The notes under the pieces are model-generated. The model ran no database searches. It saw nothing but the letters and a program-made list of their open reading frames with translations, and was not told the DNA's origin. DNA of 64,000 bases from Iamia majanohamensis (lineage in GTDB: Bacteria > Actinomycetota > Acidimicrobiia > Acidimicrobiales > Iamiaceae): contig NZ_CP116942.1 in assembly GCF_028532485.1 (NCBI RefSeq), positions 744,001-808,000 of the forward strand, read 5' to 3'. Made by a program: the position numbers and the translations under genes. Shown here piece by piece: positions 48,700 through 57,901 of the stretch. Within the stretch, counting starts at the first letter, position 1; every line of letters starts with the position of its first letter.

Positions 48700-50361
48700 A
48701 TGACCGACGCCCCTCCCGTGGTCAGTGCCCGCGAGGCGGATGCGCACCGGGAGGCCGGGTGGTGGGCCGATGAGACCATCGCCGACGCCGTCGACGCCCA
48801 CGCCGAGCAGCAGCCCGAGCGCGCGGCCTACCAGGGGCCGGACCCGGTCACCTGGACCGAGCTGGCCGACGCGACGCGGCGCCTCGGGGCGCAGCTGGTC
48901 GACCTCGGGGTCGAGCCCGGTGCGCGTGTGGCGGTGTGGTTCCCCGATGGTCCGCTCGTGCACCTCGCCCTCCTGGCCGTCGAGCGGGCCGGCTGCACGG
49001 CCGTCGGCGTCGGGGCCCGCTCCGGTCGACGGGAGGTGGTCCACCTGCTCCGGCGCACGGGTGCGCGGGTCGTGCTGACCGACGCTCGTCGAGCCGACGA
49101 CGCCCAGCGGGCGGTCGGGGCCGTCGCGCCGGACGGCACGCCGCCCCTCGTGGTCACCCTCGAGGGACCTGCCGCGGCCCCCCGCGCGGCCGTGGGCGGG
49201 GAGCGCCTCCCCGCCGGCGACGCCACCGCCCTCGCCGGGAGGCGCACGGGCGCCGACGACGTCTTCCTGATCAACACCACGTCGGGCACGACCGGGCTCC
49301 CGAAGTGCGTCGTGCACACGCAGAACCGCTGGCGGTACTTCCACCAGAAGGCGGTGGCCCACGGCGCTCTCACCTCCGAGGACGTCGTCCTGGCGGCGGT
49401 GCCCGCGCCGTTCGGCTTCGGCCTCTGGACCTCCCACGTGACGCCTCTGCTGCTCGGTGCGCCGACGGTCCTGCTCGAGCGGTTCACCCCGGAGCAGGCG
49501 GGCGCGGCCATCGAACGGGAGCGCGTCACGGTGCTCTGCTGCGTCAGCACCCAGTTCATCATGATGCTGACCACGCCCGGGCTGGAGGACCACGACCTCT
49601 CCTCGCTGCGGGTGATGTTCACCGGGGGCGAGGCCGTCCCGTACGAGCGCGCCCGTGCCTTCGAGGAGGCGACGGGCGCCACCATCCTTCAGTTCTACGG
49701 GTCGAACGAGACCGGCCTGCTCAGCGGCACGACCCTCGACGACCCTCCCGACCGACGGCTCCGCACCGCCGGGAGGGTGGTGTCCGAGATGCAGGTCCGC
49801 CTGTTCGACGACGGCGAGGACGTCACCGCGTCGGGTCGGGGACAGCCCGGCTGCCGCGGGCCGGCGACGAGCCTCGGGTACCTCGACGACGACGAGGCCA
49901 ACGCCGAGCTCCTCACTGACGACGGCTGGATGCTCATGGGCGACATCGTGGAGGTCGACGAGGACGGCTACCTCACGGTCGTCGGTCGCACCTCGGACCT
50001 GATCATCCGCGGCGGCAAGAACATCAGCGCCGCCCAGGTCGAGGCCGACGTCGCCACCCACCCGGAGGTCGCCCAGGTCGCCGTGGTGGCCATGCCCGAC
50101 CCCGTCTTCGGCGAGCGTGCGTGTGCCTACGTCGAGGTCGTCGCTGGCGCGTCGCTCGAGCTGGCCGACCTCGTCCGCCACCTGGTGGCGTCCGGCGTCT
50201 CCAAGGAGCTGCTCCCGGAGCGCCTCGTCGTGGTCGACGAGCTGCCCCGCTCCTCTGGCGCGAAGGTCGCCAAGGGCGAGCTGCGGGCCGACATCCGCCG
50301 ACGTCTCGAGGCAGAGGCAGCTGCCCAGGGCCCGGCACGCACACGAGAAGGAGCCCGCTAG
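48700..50361 (+). CDS. Class I adenylate-forming acyl/aryl-CoA ligase
   Basis: This 553-residue enzyme activates a carboxylic acid with ATP and CoA. It has the P-loop LINTTSGTTGLPKCVVHTQNR (about 190-210), YGSNETGLLSG (about 332-342), the hinge region VVGRTSDLIIRGGKNISAAQVEADV (about 427-451) and the catalytic Lys in SSGAKVAKGELRADI (about 522-536). The general layout resembles benzoate/4-chlorobenzoate-type or cyclohexanecarboxylate ligases. The substrate is unknown. It is the first gene of a long operon; its stop directly abuts the next start. Codon use is somewhat less GC3-biased than in the core genes. Confidence 0.9.
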   Translation: MTDAPPVVSAREADAHREAGWWADETIADAVDAHAEQQPERAAYQGPDPVTWTELADATRRLGAQLVDLGVEPGARVAVWFPDGPLVHLALLAVERAGCTAVGVGARSGRREVVHLLRRTGARVVLTDARRADDAQRAVGAVAPDGTPPLVVTLEGPAAAPRAAVGGERLPAGDATALAGRRTGADDVFLINTTSGTTGLPKCVVHTQNRWRYFHQKAVAHGALTSEDVVLAAVPAPFGFGLWTSHVTPLLLGAPTVLLERFTPEQAGAAIERERVTVLCCVSTQFIMMLTTPGLEDHDLSSLRVMFTGGEAVPYERARAFEEATGATILQFYGSNETGLLSGTTLDDPPDRRLRTAGRVVSEMQVRLFDDGEDVTASGRGQPGCRGPATSLGYLDDDEANAELLTDDGWMLMGDIVEVDEDGYLTVVGRTSDLIIRGGKNISAAQVEADVATHPEVAQVAVVAMPDPVFGERACAYVEVVAGASLELADLVRHLVASGVSKELLPERLVVVDELPRSSGAKVAKGELRADIRRRLEAEAAAQGPARTREGAR

Positions 50362-51159
50362 ATGGCACTCGCCGACCAGGACCAGCCGGTGGCCTCGGCG
50401 GATCGGCAGGGCGGCACCGCCGTCTGGGCCCCGTCGATCACGCCCCCCATCGGCGCCGAGCTCACCGACGAGCAGGCGCTCGCCTGTGCCTTCCGTGTGC
50501 TCGCTCGCGACGGGTTCGCGGAGAACCTCTCCGGCCACATCACCTGGCAGCGGTCGGACACCACTGACATGCTCGTCAACCCCTGGGGCCTCTGGTGGCG
50601 CGAGCTGCGCGCCTCGGACATCTGCACCGTCGACGAGGACGCCCACGTGGTGGCGGGCCGGTGGGATGTCACCCCGGCCATCCACATCCACACCGAGCTG
50701 CACCGGGTCCGACCCGACGCCCGGGTCGTGATCCACAACCACCCCTACTACGTCTGCCTCGTCGCCGCCCTCGGCGTCATGCCCGAGCTGCTCCACCAGA
50801 CGGGGTCGCTCTTCCTCGACGACCTCTGCTTCGTCGAGGAGTACTCGGGCGAGGTCGACACGGCTGACCTCGCCGGCGAGCTGGCCCGCCGCATCGGGTC
50901 GGCGTCGGTCGCCATCCTCGGCAACCACGGGGTCGTGGTGACCGGGCACACCCTCGAGGAGGCGACCTACCGGGCCGCGTCGATCGACCGGGTCTGCCGC
51001 CTCGCGTACGACGTGCTGGTCACCGGGCGCGAACCGCTGCGGATGCGGCGTGCCGTCATGGTCGGCATGAAGGAGTCCCTCGTCGAGCGAGCTGCCGACG
51101 TCTACTGGGCGGGCGCCGTGCGCGCCCTGCTCCGTGCCGAACCCGACGTCCTCGGCTGA
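50362..51159 (+). CDS. Class II aldolase/adducin family protein
   Basis: This 265-residue metal-dependent enzyme has zinc ligands in IHIHTELHRVRPDARVVIHNHPYY (His cluster about 110-133) and GNHGVVVTGHTLEEATYRA (about 187-205). The substrate loop is GFAENLSGHITWQR (about 51-64). The family includes sugar-phosphate aldolases and aromatic decarboxylases such as the 3,4-dihydroxyphthalate decarboxylases. Next to a CoA ligase and an ACMSD-like amidohydrolase, a decarboxylase or retro-aldol role in carboxylate breakdown is likelier than sugar metabolism; this is inference. The start codon abuts the previous stop. Confidence 0.85.
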   Translation: MALADQDQPVASADRQGGTAVWAPSITPPIGAELTDEQALACAFRVLARDGFAENLSGHITWQRSDTTDMLVNPWGLWWRELRASDICTVDEDAHVVAGRWDVTPAIHIHTELHRVRPDARVVIHNHPYYVCLVAALGVMPELLHQTGSLFLDDLCFVEEYSGEVDTADLAGELARRIGSASVAILGNHGVVVTGHTLEEATYRAASIDRVCRLAYDVLVTGREPLRMRRAVMVGMKESLVERAADVYWAGAVRALLRAEPDVLG

Positions 51160-51196
51160 GGCCGAGACCGCACACCCCCACCCCTGAGGAGCACCG

Positions 51197-52468
51197 ATGA
51201 AGTCACTCGACGACATGTCCTCCGACCTCGGCTTCACCACGGCCTCGACCGGTGCCGACCGTCGGGTCACCTTCCTCCCCGAGCCGGAGCGAGCGCAGCG
51301 CCGCTACACGGTCATCTCCGTCGACGACCACATCGTTGAGCCGCCGCACACCTTCGAGGGTCGTGTACCCACGAGGCTCGCCGACCGTGCCCCCAAGGTC
51401 GTCGAGAAGGGCGACGGCGGGCCCGAGGTCTGGGTCTACGACGGCCACGAGCTCCCGAACGTGGGGTTCAACGCCGTGGTCGGGCGCCCCGTCACCGAGT
51501 ACGGCTTCGAACCGGCCCGCTTCGACGAGATGCGGCGAGGGGCGTGGGACATCCACGAGCGGGTGCGCGACATGGACACGAACGGCGTGTACGCCTCGTT
51601 GAACTTCCCCTCGTTCCTGCCCGGGTTCGCTGGTCAGCGCCTGCAGCAGGTCACGTCCGACCGCGAGCTCGCGATGGCCACGGTGCGCGCCTGGAACGAC
51701 TGGCACATCGAGGAGTGGGCGGGCTCGTACCCCGGCCGCATCATCCCCTGCCAGATCCCGTGGCTCCTCGACCCCGAGGTGGGGGCGGACATGGTGCGGG
51801 AGAACGCCGACCGTGGCTACCGCGCCATCACCTTCAGCGAGAACCCCGCCAACCTGGGGCTCCCGACGCTGCACTCGGGGCACTGGGACCCGCTGCTGCG
51901 GGCCTGTGCCGAGACCGGCACCGTCGTGAACCTCCACATCGGCTCGTCGGGTGCGGCACCGGCCACCACGGACGACGCGCCTCCGGACGTGCCGGGTGTC
52001 CTGTTCTTCGCCTACGCCATCTACGCCGCCGTGGACTGGATCTACTCCGGGATCCCCGTCCGGTTCCCCGACATCAAGATCTGCATGTCGGAGGGGGGGA
52101 TCGGCTGGGTGGCCGGCCTGCTCGACCGCCTGGACCACATGCTCAGCTACCACGAGATGTACGGCACCTGGGCCCGCTTCGGTGAGACGCTCACCCCTGC
52201 GGAGGTCTTCGTCCGCAACTTCTGGTTCTGCGCCGTGGAGGACCAGTCGTCCTTCGTCCAGCGCGACCGGATCGGGGTCGAGAACATCCTGCTGGAGGCC
52301 GACTACCCCCACTGCGACTCCACCTGGCCCCACACCCAGGAGACGATCCACGAGGAGATCGGCGGTCTGCCGGACGAGGACATCCGCAAGATCACGTGGG
52401 AGAACGCCTCGCGGCTGTACCAGCACCCGGTGCCCCCCGAGGTCCAGATCGACCCCGACGCCTACTGA
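51197..52468 (+). CDS. Amidohydrolase family protein (ACMSD-like)
   Basis: This 423-residue TIM-barrel protein of the amidohydrolase-2 group, which includes decarboxylases and hydratases of aromatic breakdown, has a metal-binding motif VISVDDHIVEPPHTFEGRVP near the N-terminus (about 39-58). It also has TVVNLHIGSSG (about 240-250), KICMSEGGIGWVAGLLDRLDH (about 294-314) and LEADYPHCDSTWPHTQ (about 364-379, with the catalytic Asp). The first HxH motif is replaced by DDH, as is usual in this actinobacterial subgroup. Reaction unknown: decarboxylation, hydrolysis or hydration. A GAGGAGC Shine-Dalgarno precedes the ATG at 51197. Confidence 0.87.
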   Translation: MKSLDDMSSDLGFTTASTGADRRVTFLPEPERAQRRYTVISVDDHIVEPPHTFEGRVPTRLADRAPKVVEKGDGGPEVWVYDGHELPNVGFNAVVGRPVTEYGFEPARFDEMRRGAWDIHERVRDMDTNGVYASLNFPSFLPGFAGQRLQQVTSDRELAMATVRAWNDWHIEEWAGSYPGRIIPCQIPWLLDPEVGADMVRENADRGYRAITFSENPANLGLPTLHSGHWDPLLRACAETGTVVNLHIGSSGAAPATTDDAPPDVPGVLFFAYAIYAAVDWIYSGIPVRFPDIKICMSEGGIGWVAGLLDRLDHMLSYHEMYGTWARFGETLTPAEVFVRNFWFCAVEDQSSFVQRDRIGVENILLEADYPHCDSTWPHTQETIHEEIGGLPDEDIRKITWENASRLYQHPVPPEVQIDPDAY

Positions 52469-52501
52469 ACCGACGGGGTCCGCCCCGGGAAAGGCACGGC
52501 C

Positions 52502-53086
52502 ATGACCGCGACATCCGAGTGGAGGGCGACCTTCAGGCAGATGGACGACGCCACGTCCGAGGAGATCACCACGATCTTCGCGGCGGCGAACGTGGGGATG
52601 CGCGAGGCCCACGTCTCCCACGTGCTGGCCCAGCTGCACGCCCTCGAGGGGCCGACCTTCGGGTACCGCGTCGACCGCTACGAGCACTCGCTCCAGTGCG
52701 CCACGCGCGCCGTGCGAGAGGGGGCGAGCGACGACATGGTCGTGGCCGCCCTGCTGCACGACATCGGCGACAACCTGGGACCCACCAACCACGCCGAGGT
52801 GGCGGCCACGATCCTCGAGCCCTACCTCGACGAGGAGGCCACGTGGGTGGTCCGCCACCACACGGTCTTCCAGATCCACCACTGGGGCCGCCAGTACGGC
52901 ATCGACCCCGACGCGCGCGAGCGCTACCGAGGCCACCCGCACTTCGAGGCCTGTGCCCACTTCTGCGCGGCGTGGGACCAGGCCTCGTTCGACGAGACCT
53001 ACGACACCCTGCCCCTCGAGGAGCTGACCCCGTTCGTCGAGTCGGTCCTCGGCCGGCAGCCGGACCAGTCCCTCGACCCGGGGTGA
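52502..53086 (+). CDS. HD domain protein resembling PhnZ-type diiron oxygenases
   Basis: This 194-residue all-helical protein has the HD metal residues in YRVDRYEHSLQCATRA (about 56-71), AALLHDIGDNLGPTNHAEVA (about 81-100) and VVRHHTVFQIHH (about 117-128), with a further Asp in AAWDQASFDE (about 158-167). The spacing resembles PhnZ/TmpB and inositol oxygenase, which use a mixed-valent diiron centre to cleave C-C or C-P bonds with oxygen. An ordinary phosphohydrolase is possible. Its place in a catabolic operon favours an oxygenase role. A GGAAAGG Shine-Dalgarno precedes the ATG. Confidence 0.8.
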   Translation: MTATSEWRATFRQMDDATSEEITTIFAAANVGMREAHVSHVLAQLHALEGPTFGYRVDRYEHSLQCATRAVREGASDDMVVAALLHDIGDNLGPTNHAEVAATILEPYLDEEATWVVRHHTVFQIHHWGRQYGIDPDARERYRGHPHFEACAHFCAAWDQASFDETYDTLPLEELTPFVESVLGRQPDQSLDPG

Positions 53087-53186
53087 TCGGCCCGCTCCTG
53101 CGCGCCGGGCGCCGTCGGCCTGTCGCACCCCATCACGACCACAACACGAACCACACCCACCCGACACCACAGGGGGACCTGCAGCC

Positions 53187-54413
53187 ATGAACCGATCGAA
53201 GAACCTGGTGGCGCTCCTCGCCATCGCCATCCTGAGCCTCGCCGCGTGCGGCAGTGCCGACGACGCCACGTCGTCACCGATACCCGGGGGAGGGGGAGAC
53301 GCACCGGACGGCGAGCCGATCATCGTGGGCATCGACGAGGACAGCACCAGTGCTGGCGCGGCCTACAGCCAGACAACCGCCCGTGCGCTGCGCGACACGA
53401 TCGCCAAGATCAACGAGGAGGGCGGCATCCTCGATCGGCCGGTCGAGGTGGTGACCGGCAACAGCGAGAGTGATCCGACGAAGGCCCCCGCAGTGGCCCG
53501 GAGCCTCATCGACCAGGGCGCGGTCGCCATTTTCCTCACCGCCGGGAGCGCAGCCAGCATCCAGATGAAGCCGGTGCTGCAGGACCAGCAGATCATCTCC
53601 CTCGCCCCCACCGCGTCGAACCCGGACCTGATCGCCCAGCCCGACGCCGACTACGTGTACACCGTGGCCCCGTCGTCGTCGACCTGGCCGCCGATCTACT
53701 GCGGGGCGTTCGAGACCATGGGTGTCGAGCGGGTCGCCGTGCTCACCGAGAACTCCTCGACCATCAGCAGCCTCAACGAGTTCATCGTCGACGAGGGCAT
53801 CAGCGAGTGCGTCGACGTGGTCGCGGTCGAGGCCGCCGACACCGACGCCACCGACGTGACCGCCCAGGCGACGCGGGTCAAGGACGCCGACCCCGACGCC
53901 ATCCTGGTGTCGAGCTCGGGCGGCTCGTTCGAGGTCCTCGTGCAGAACACCCTCGAGCAGGTGGTCCCCGACGTGCCCCGGTTCACGCTGGCCACGCTGG
54001 CCAACCAGCCGGAGGAGTGGCGGGTCGCCAACGCCGGTGCCCTCGAGGGACTGCTCGCCCTGGCCAGCATCGACATCACCAACGAGCGCACCCAGGAGGC
54101 CATCGACTACTTCGAGTCGGTCAACGGTGACGACTTCGTGATCACCGGCTTCGACGCCCAGGCCTACGACGCCGCGTACCTGCTGAAGGAGGCCATCGAG
54201 TCCGCCGGCACGGTGGACGACCCCGAGGCGATCCAGGAGGCGATGAACCAGATCGAGGACTACGAGCCGCACTCGGGGCTATCGGACTTCCGGATCTCGT
54301 TCGGTCCCGACAAGCACAACGGCCCCGACGGCATCTGTGGCTACCTCCTCGCCGGCTTCACGGCCGACAACGAGCTGGGCGAGCCGGCCGACGTCTACGA
54401 GGCGACCTGCTGA
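53187..54413 (+). CDS. Branched-chain amino acid type ABC transporter substrate-binding lipoprotein (system 2)
   Basis: This 408-residue exported lipoprotein has a signal peptide LVALLAIAILSLAACGSA with lipobox LAAC (Cys about 21) and a Gly/Asp-rich linker. A type I binding fold follows: IIVGIDEDSTSAGAAYSQTTARALRDTIAKINEEGG (about 45-80), LAPTASNPDLIAQPDADYVYTVAP and DFVITGFDAQAYDAAYLLKEAIESAG. It is the receptor of the importer encoded just downstream and would bind the compound that the flanking enzymes degrade. A short CGGGG-rich gap with AT-richer CACAACACGAACC separates it from the HD gene. Confidence 0.9.
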   Translation: MNRSKNLVALLAIAILSLAACGSADDATSSPIPGGGGDAPDGEPIIVGIDEDSTSAGAAYSQTTARALRDTIAKINEEGGILDRPVEVVTGNSESDPTKAPAVARSLIDQGAVAIFLTAGSAASIQMKPVLQDQQIISLAPTASNPDLIAQPDADYVYTVAPSSSTWPPIYCGAFETMGVERVAVLTENSSTISSLNEFIVDEGISECVDVVAVEAADTDATDVTAQATRVKDADPDAILVSSSGGSFEVLVQNTLEQVVPDVPRFTLATLANQPEEWRVANAGALEGLLALASIDITNERTQEAIDYFESVNGDDFVITGFDAQAYDAAYLLKEAIESAGTVDDPEAIQEAMNQIEDYEPHSGLSDFRISFGPDKHNGPDGICGYLLAGFTADNELGEPADVYEATC

Positions 54414-54449
54414 GCCGGAGGCACGACGGACGACGAGAGGAGGATCCCC

Positions 54450-55322
54450 ATGGGAGAGGTGCAGCTCTGGGTGTCGACGGTGGAGGTCGGGTGCTTCTTC
54501 GCCCTCCTCGGCCTGGCGTTCCTGCTGGTGTGGCAGGGGACCGGTGACTTCAACTTCGCCATCGGTCCCCTGGCGATGATCGCCGCCCTGTGCGCGTCGT
54601 GGCTCGTGGTCGAGCGCGACGCAGCCCTGTGGCCCTCGCTGGCGGCGGGCGTGGCCCTGGTGCTCGTCCTCAGCGCCGTGATCGAGCTCGGCGTCGTCCG
54701 ACCCATCTCGAGCCGCACGACCCACCACCTCCCCGTGGTCGTCGCCATCGCGGCGGTCCTGTTCGCCCTCATGCAGGGAGCGGGCGTCGTCTTCGGGCGG
54801 TCCTCGCTGCCCGGCCAGCAGATCCTGACCTTCGACCCGGTCACGGTCGGCGACAGCGTGGTCCTCCCTTCGACCATCCTCCTGGTGGTCACGACGTTGG
54901 TGGCGTTCGTGCTGGTGATCGGGTGGGTGAGGTTGACCCCCTCGGGCCGCTTGCTGCGGGCCGTCGGCAACAACCCGGACGCAGCGAACGTGATCGGCCT
55001 GCCGGTGTCGCGGGTGAGAGTGACCGCCTTCCTCGTCGCCGGCATGCTCGCCGCCTTGGCCGGTCTCCTGTACGCGCCGAAGAGCGGGGTCGGTTTCGAC
55101 AGGGGATTGACGTGGACGATCGCCGGGTTCCTGGTGGTCGTCGTCGGTGGAACTGGCACCATCTGGGCCCCCCTGGTGGCTGGCCTCCTCCTGGGGATGC
55201 TGGAGATCTTCCTCCCCTACTACTTCAGCGCCTCGACCCCTGACTACGTCCTGCTGGTGCTCGCCCTCGGGTTCTTCGCCTTCCGTCCCGAGGGACTCTT
55301 CATGAAGCGGGTCCGGGCGTGA
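54450..55322 (+). CDS. livH: Branched-chain amino acid ABC transporter permease LivH (system 2)
   Basis: This 290-residue membrane subunit has about eight hydrophobic segments. Motifs are WQGTGDFNFAIGPLAMIAA (about 29-47) and LLRAVGNNPDAANVIGLPVSRV (about 168-189), the loop contacting the ATPases. It ends FFAFRPEGLFMKRVRA. Unlike LivH of system 1 it has no exported N-terminal domain and is of normal length. A GAGAGGAGG Shine-Dalgarno precedes the ATG. It overlaps livM by 4 nt (GTGA). Confidence 0.93.
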   Translation: MGEVQLWVSTVEVGCFFALLGLAFLLVWQGTGDFNFAIGPLAMIAALCASWLVVERDAALWPSLAAGVALVLVLSAVIELGVVRPISSRTTHHLPVVVAIAAVLFALMQGAGVVFGRSSLPGQQILTFDPVTVGDSVVLPSTILLVVTTLVAFVLVIGWVRLTPSGRLLRAVGNNPDAANVIGLPVSRVRVTAFLVAGMLAALAGLLYAPKSGVGFDRGLTWTIAGFLVVVVGGTGTIWAPLVAGLLLGMLEIFLPYYFSASTPDYVLLVLALGFFAFRPEGLFMKRVRA

Positions 55323-56386
55323 CCCGGCTGGGGGAGGCGTCGGCGGTGGAGCCTCGCGGGACGGTGGCCACCCCGGTCGAGAGCCGGGCCGACGGCGGCC
55401 GGGCGTCTGTCGCCCTGCGCCGGCGGGTGACGCCTGATCTCCGCTCGCTGGCCTTGGCGGTGATCGGTAGTGCCACCCTCCTGGCCTGGGCCTCGCAGAG
55501 TGCATTCAACCAGGACCTCCTGCTCCTCACGGGCGCCTACGCGCTCATCGCCCTGGGCATGTACGTCCCGTTCGTGATGGTGGGGAAGCTGTCGCTCGCG
55601 TACGGCGCCTACGCCGCGATGGGCGGCTACTCCGTCGGTCTGGTCGCGTCGAGGTCGTCCTGGCCGCTGATCGTCGCCTGGGTGCTGGGAGCCCTCGTGG
55701 CCGCGACGGCCGCCACGATCCTCGGCTTGGCCACGCGCCGGCTGTCGAACTGGTACCTGGCCTCGGTGACGATCCTGTTCGCCGTTGCCTTCGAGTCGTG
55801 GCTGCAGGAGAACGACGGCATCACCGGCGGGGCCGGGGGGATCGCAGGGATCCGCGACTTCGAGCTGCTCGGCTGGACCCTCACCCGTGACCAGTCCGTC
55901 TACGCCGCCGTGGCCCTCGTGCTGGTCGTCGGGCTCGCCATCGACCGCATGCGACTGAGCGCCTGGGGCGTCACCGCCCGCACCGTGCGGGAGGAGCCGC
56001 TCGTCGTCGAGACGAGCGGTGTGAGGGTGCCGACGCTCGTGTTGCTGGCCCTGGCCTTCGGAGCGGCGGTCGCCTCCCTGGGGGGTGCCCTGTTCACGTC
56101 ATCCGTCGGGAGCATCACCCCTGACACGTTCACGGTGCACCTGGTGTTCCTCGCCCTCTTCATGCCGCTGATCGGCGGTGTCGGGACGCCGTGGGGGGCG
56201 ACCCTGGGCGCCGCCCTGGTGGTGCAGCTGACGCTCAACTCCTCGTCGATCTCCAGCTCTGGGACCCTGATCCTGTCCGTCGGCGTGATCCTCATGCTGC
56301 TCCTGTCACCGAACGGCCTCCTCACCATGGCGGATCGCCTGCGGAGGGTCATCGGCGACCTGCTCGTCCGGAGGCCGACCCGATGA
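55319..56386 (+). CDS. livM: Branched-chain amino acid ABC transporter permease LivM (system 2)
   Basis: This 355-residue membrane subunit has a polar N-terminal tail of about 40 residues, then eight or more membrane segments: LALAVIGSATLLAWASQ (about 43-59), ALIALGMYVPFVMVGKLSLAYGAYAAMGGYSVG (about 75-107). The LivM coupling loop is SAWGVTARTVREEPLVVETSGVRVP (about 219-243). The GTG start overlaps livH and its end overlaps livG (ATGA). It pairs with LivH of system 2 to form the channel. Confidence 0.9.
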   Translation: MTRLGEASAVEPRGTVATPVESRADGGRASVALRRRVTPDLRSLALAVIGSATLLAWASQSAFNQDLLLLTGAYALIALGMYVPFVMVGKLSLAYGAYAAMGGYSVGLVASRSSWPLIVAWVLGALVAATAATILGLATRRLSNWYLASVTILFAVAFESWLQENDGITGGAGGIAGIRDFELLGWTLTRDQSVYAAVALVLVVGLAIDRMRLSAWGVTARTVREEPLVVETSGVRVPTLVLLALAFGAAVASLGGALFTSSVGSITPDTFTVHLVFLALFMPLIGGVGTPWGATLGAALVVQLTLNSSSISSSGTLILSVGVILMLLLSPNGLLTMADRLRRVIGDLLVRRPTR

Positions 56387-57168
56387 CCGCCGAGGTCCTG
56401 CTCGAGGGGCGCGGCCTGACCAAGCGCTACGGGGGCGTCGTCGCGGTCGACGACGTCGACGTCGACGTCCGCGCCGGCGAGGTGCTGGGCCTGGTCGGTC
56501 CCAACGGCGCGGGCAAGACGACCCTCGTGGACCTGATCACCGGGGCCCAGCCCGCATCCGGCGGGTCGATCAGCCTCCAGGGACGCCCGCTGGCGGGGTC
56601 GCCGGCGCGCCGCGCCCGGTCGGGCCTGGCCCGGACCTTCCAGCACCCCCTCCTGGCCCTCGACCTGACGGTGCGCGACAACCTCCTCGTGGGGCTCTCG
56701 GCCCACCGCCTCCGGTCGTTCCGCGGCCTCGTGGCACAGATGGTCCGCGGCATGCTGCGGTCCGAGCAGCGGCGCGACCACGAGGCCGCCGAGGTCCTGG
56801 CTGCGACGATCCGCCTCGACCGGACCGATCGCCTCACCCGTGACCTCACCCTCGGCGAGCAGCGGCTGCTCGAGGTGGGACGGGCCCTGGCCCAAGATCC
56901 CGTGGTCCTTCTGCTCGACGAGCCCTTCGCCGGCTCCGACTCCGAGGGCGTCGAGGGCATCATCGACGCCCTGCGGACCGTGCGCGACCAGGGCCACGGC
57001 GTGGTCCTCGTCGACCACAACGTCGACCTGGTGGCCTCCGTGGTCGACCGGATCGTGTTGCTCGACCAGGGGCGGGTCCGGTTCGACGGCGATCCCTCCG
57101 CGTGCCTTGCCAGCCCTGAGATGCAGGACGTCTACTTCGGTGCCCAGGAGGTGCTCGATGACGCATGA
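56383..57168 (+). CDS. livG: Branched-chain amino acid ABC transporter ATP-binding protein LivG (system 2)
   Basis: This 261-residue ATPase has Walker A GLVGPNGAGKTTLVDLITGA (about 36-55). The signature reads LTLGEQRLLEVGRALAQ (about 159-175), in which LSGG is replaced by LTLGE. Walker B is VVLLLDEPFAGSD and the H-loop VVLVDHNVDLVAS. The altered signature is tolerated in some LivG proteins but is notable. It overlaps livM by 4 nt and livF by 11 nt. Confidence 0.92.
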   Translation: MTAEVLLEGRGLTKRYGGVVAVDDVDVDVRAGEVLGLVGPNGAGKTTLVDLITGAQPASGGSISLQGRPLAGSPARRARSGLARTFQHPLLALDLTVRDNLLVGLSAHRLRSFRGLVAQMVRGMLRSEQRRDHEAAEVLAATIRLDRTDRLTRDLTLGEQRLLEVGRALAQDPVVLLLDEPFAGSDSEGVEGIIDALRTVRDQGHGVVLVDHNVDLVASVVDRIVLLDQGRVRFDGDPSACLASPEMQDVYFGAQEVLDDA

Positions 57169-57901
57169 GCTGGTCGTCGAGGGCCTGGGCGTCATTTACG
57201 GCCGCGCCACCGCGGTCCGGGATGTGTCCCTGGTCGCCCCGGGCGGGTCGATCACCGCCCTGGTCGGCCCGAACGGAGCGGGCAAGAGCAGCACCCTGCT
57301 GGCCGCCTACGGCAGCGTCCGCTCGACCGGGCGGGTGGCCGTCGACGGCGACGACGTCTCTTCACTGAAGGCGGCGGTCCGAGCCCGGCGCGGCGTGGCC
57401 CTCGTCCCACAGGGGAGGAAGCTCTTCTCGCACCTGACCGTGCGCGAGAACCTCCAGGTCATGGCGGAGATGCTGCGTCTCGGTGGCGACGCGGTCGACG
57501 CCGCCCTCGACCGGTTCCCGATCCTCCACGAGCGGGTGCGCAGCCTGGCAGGCGTGCTCAGCGGAGGCGAGCAGCAGATGCTGGTCGTGACGCGTGCGTT
57601 GATGGGGTCTCCCCGGGTGCTCCTGCTCGACGAGGTGGTGACCGGTCTGGCGCCGATGGTGGTGCAGCAGCTCGCCCGCACCTTCCAGGACCTCGCGGCC
57701 CAGGGGACGGCCGTGGTGCTCGCCGAACCGAACATCGGGGCTCTCCTCGGCCGCATCGACCGTGGCTACGTGATGGTCCGGGGCGAGGTGGTGGCCTGCG
57801 AGGAGGGCGGGGGCCGCGCCGTCGATCACGCCTACCAGCGCGCCATCGGCGTCGATGTTCCTCCGGCCGTGGAGGACGGCCCGGTCGCCGGGGTCCACTA
57901 G
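57158..57901 (+). CDS. livF: Branched-chain amino acid ABC transporter ATP-binding protein LivF (system 2)
   Basis: This 247-residue ATPase has Walker A ALVGPNGAGKSSTLLAAYG (about 34-52), Q-loop LVPQGRKLFSHLTVRENL, signature LSGGEQQMLVVTRALM (about 134-149) and Walker B VLLLDEVVTGLAP, in which the usual Pro after DE is Val. The H-loop His of the second half is replaced in VVLAEPNIG. It starts at ATG 57158 within the end of livG. Its stop overlaps the thioesterase start by one base (TAGTG). Confidence 0.9.
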   Translation: MTHELVVEGLGVIYGRATAVRDVSLVAPGGSITALVGPNGAGKSSTLLAAYGSVRSTGRVAVDGDDVSSLKAAVRARRGVALVPQGRKLFSHLTVRENLQVMAEMLRLGGDAVDAALDRFPILHERVRSLAGVLSGGEQQMLVVTRALMGSPRVLLLDEVVTGLAPMVVQQLARTFQDLAAQGTAVVLAEPNIGALLGRIDRGYVMVRGEVVACEEGGGRAVDHAYQRAIGVDVPPAVEDGPVAGVH

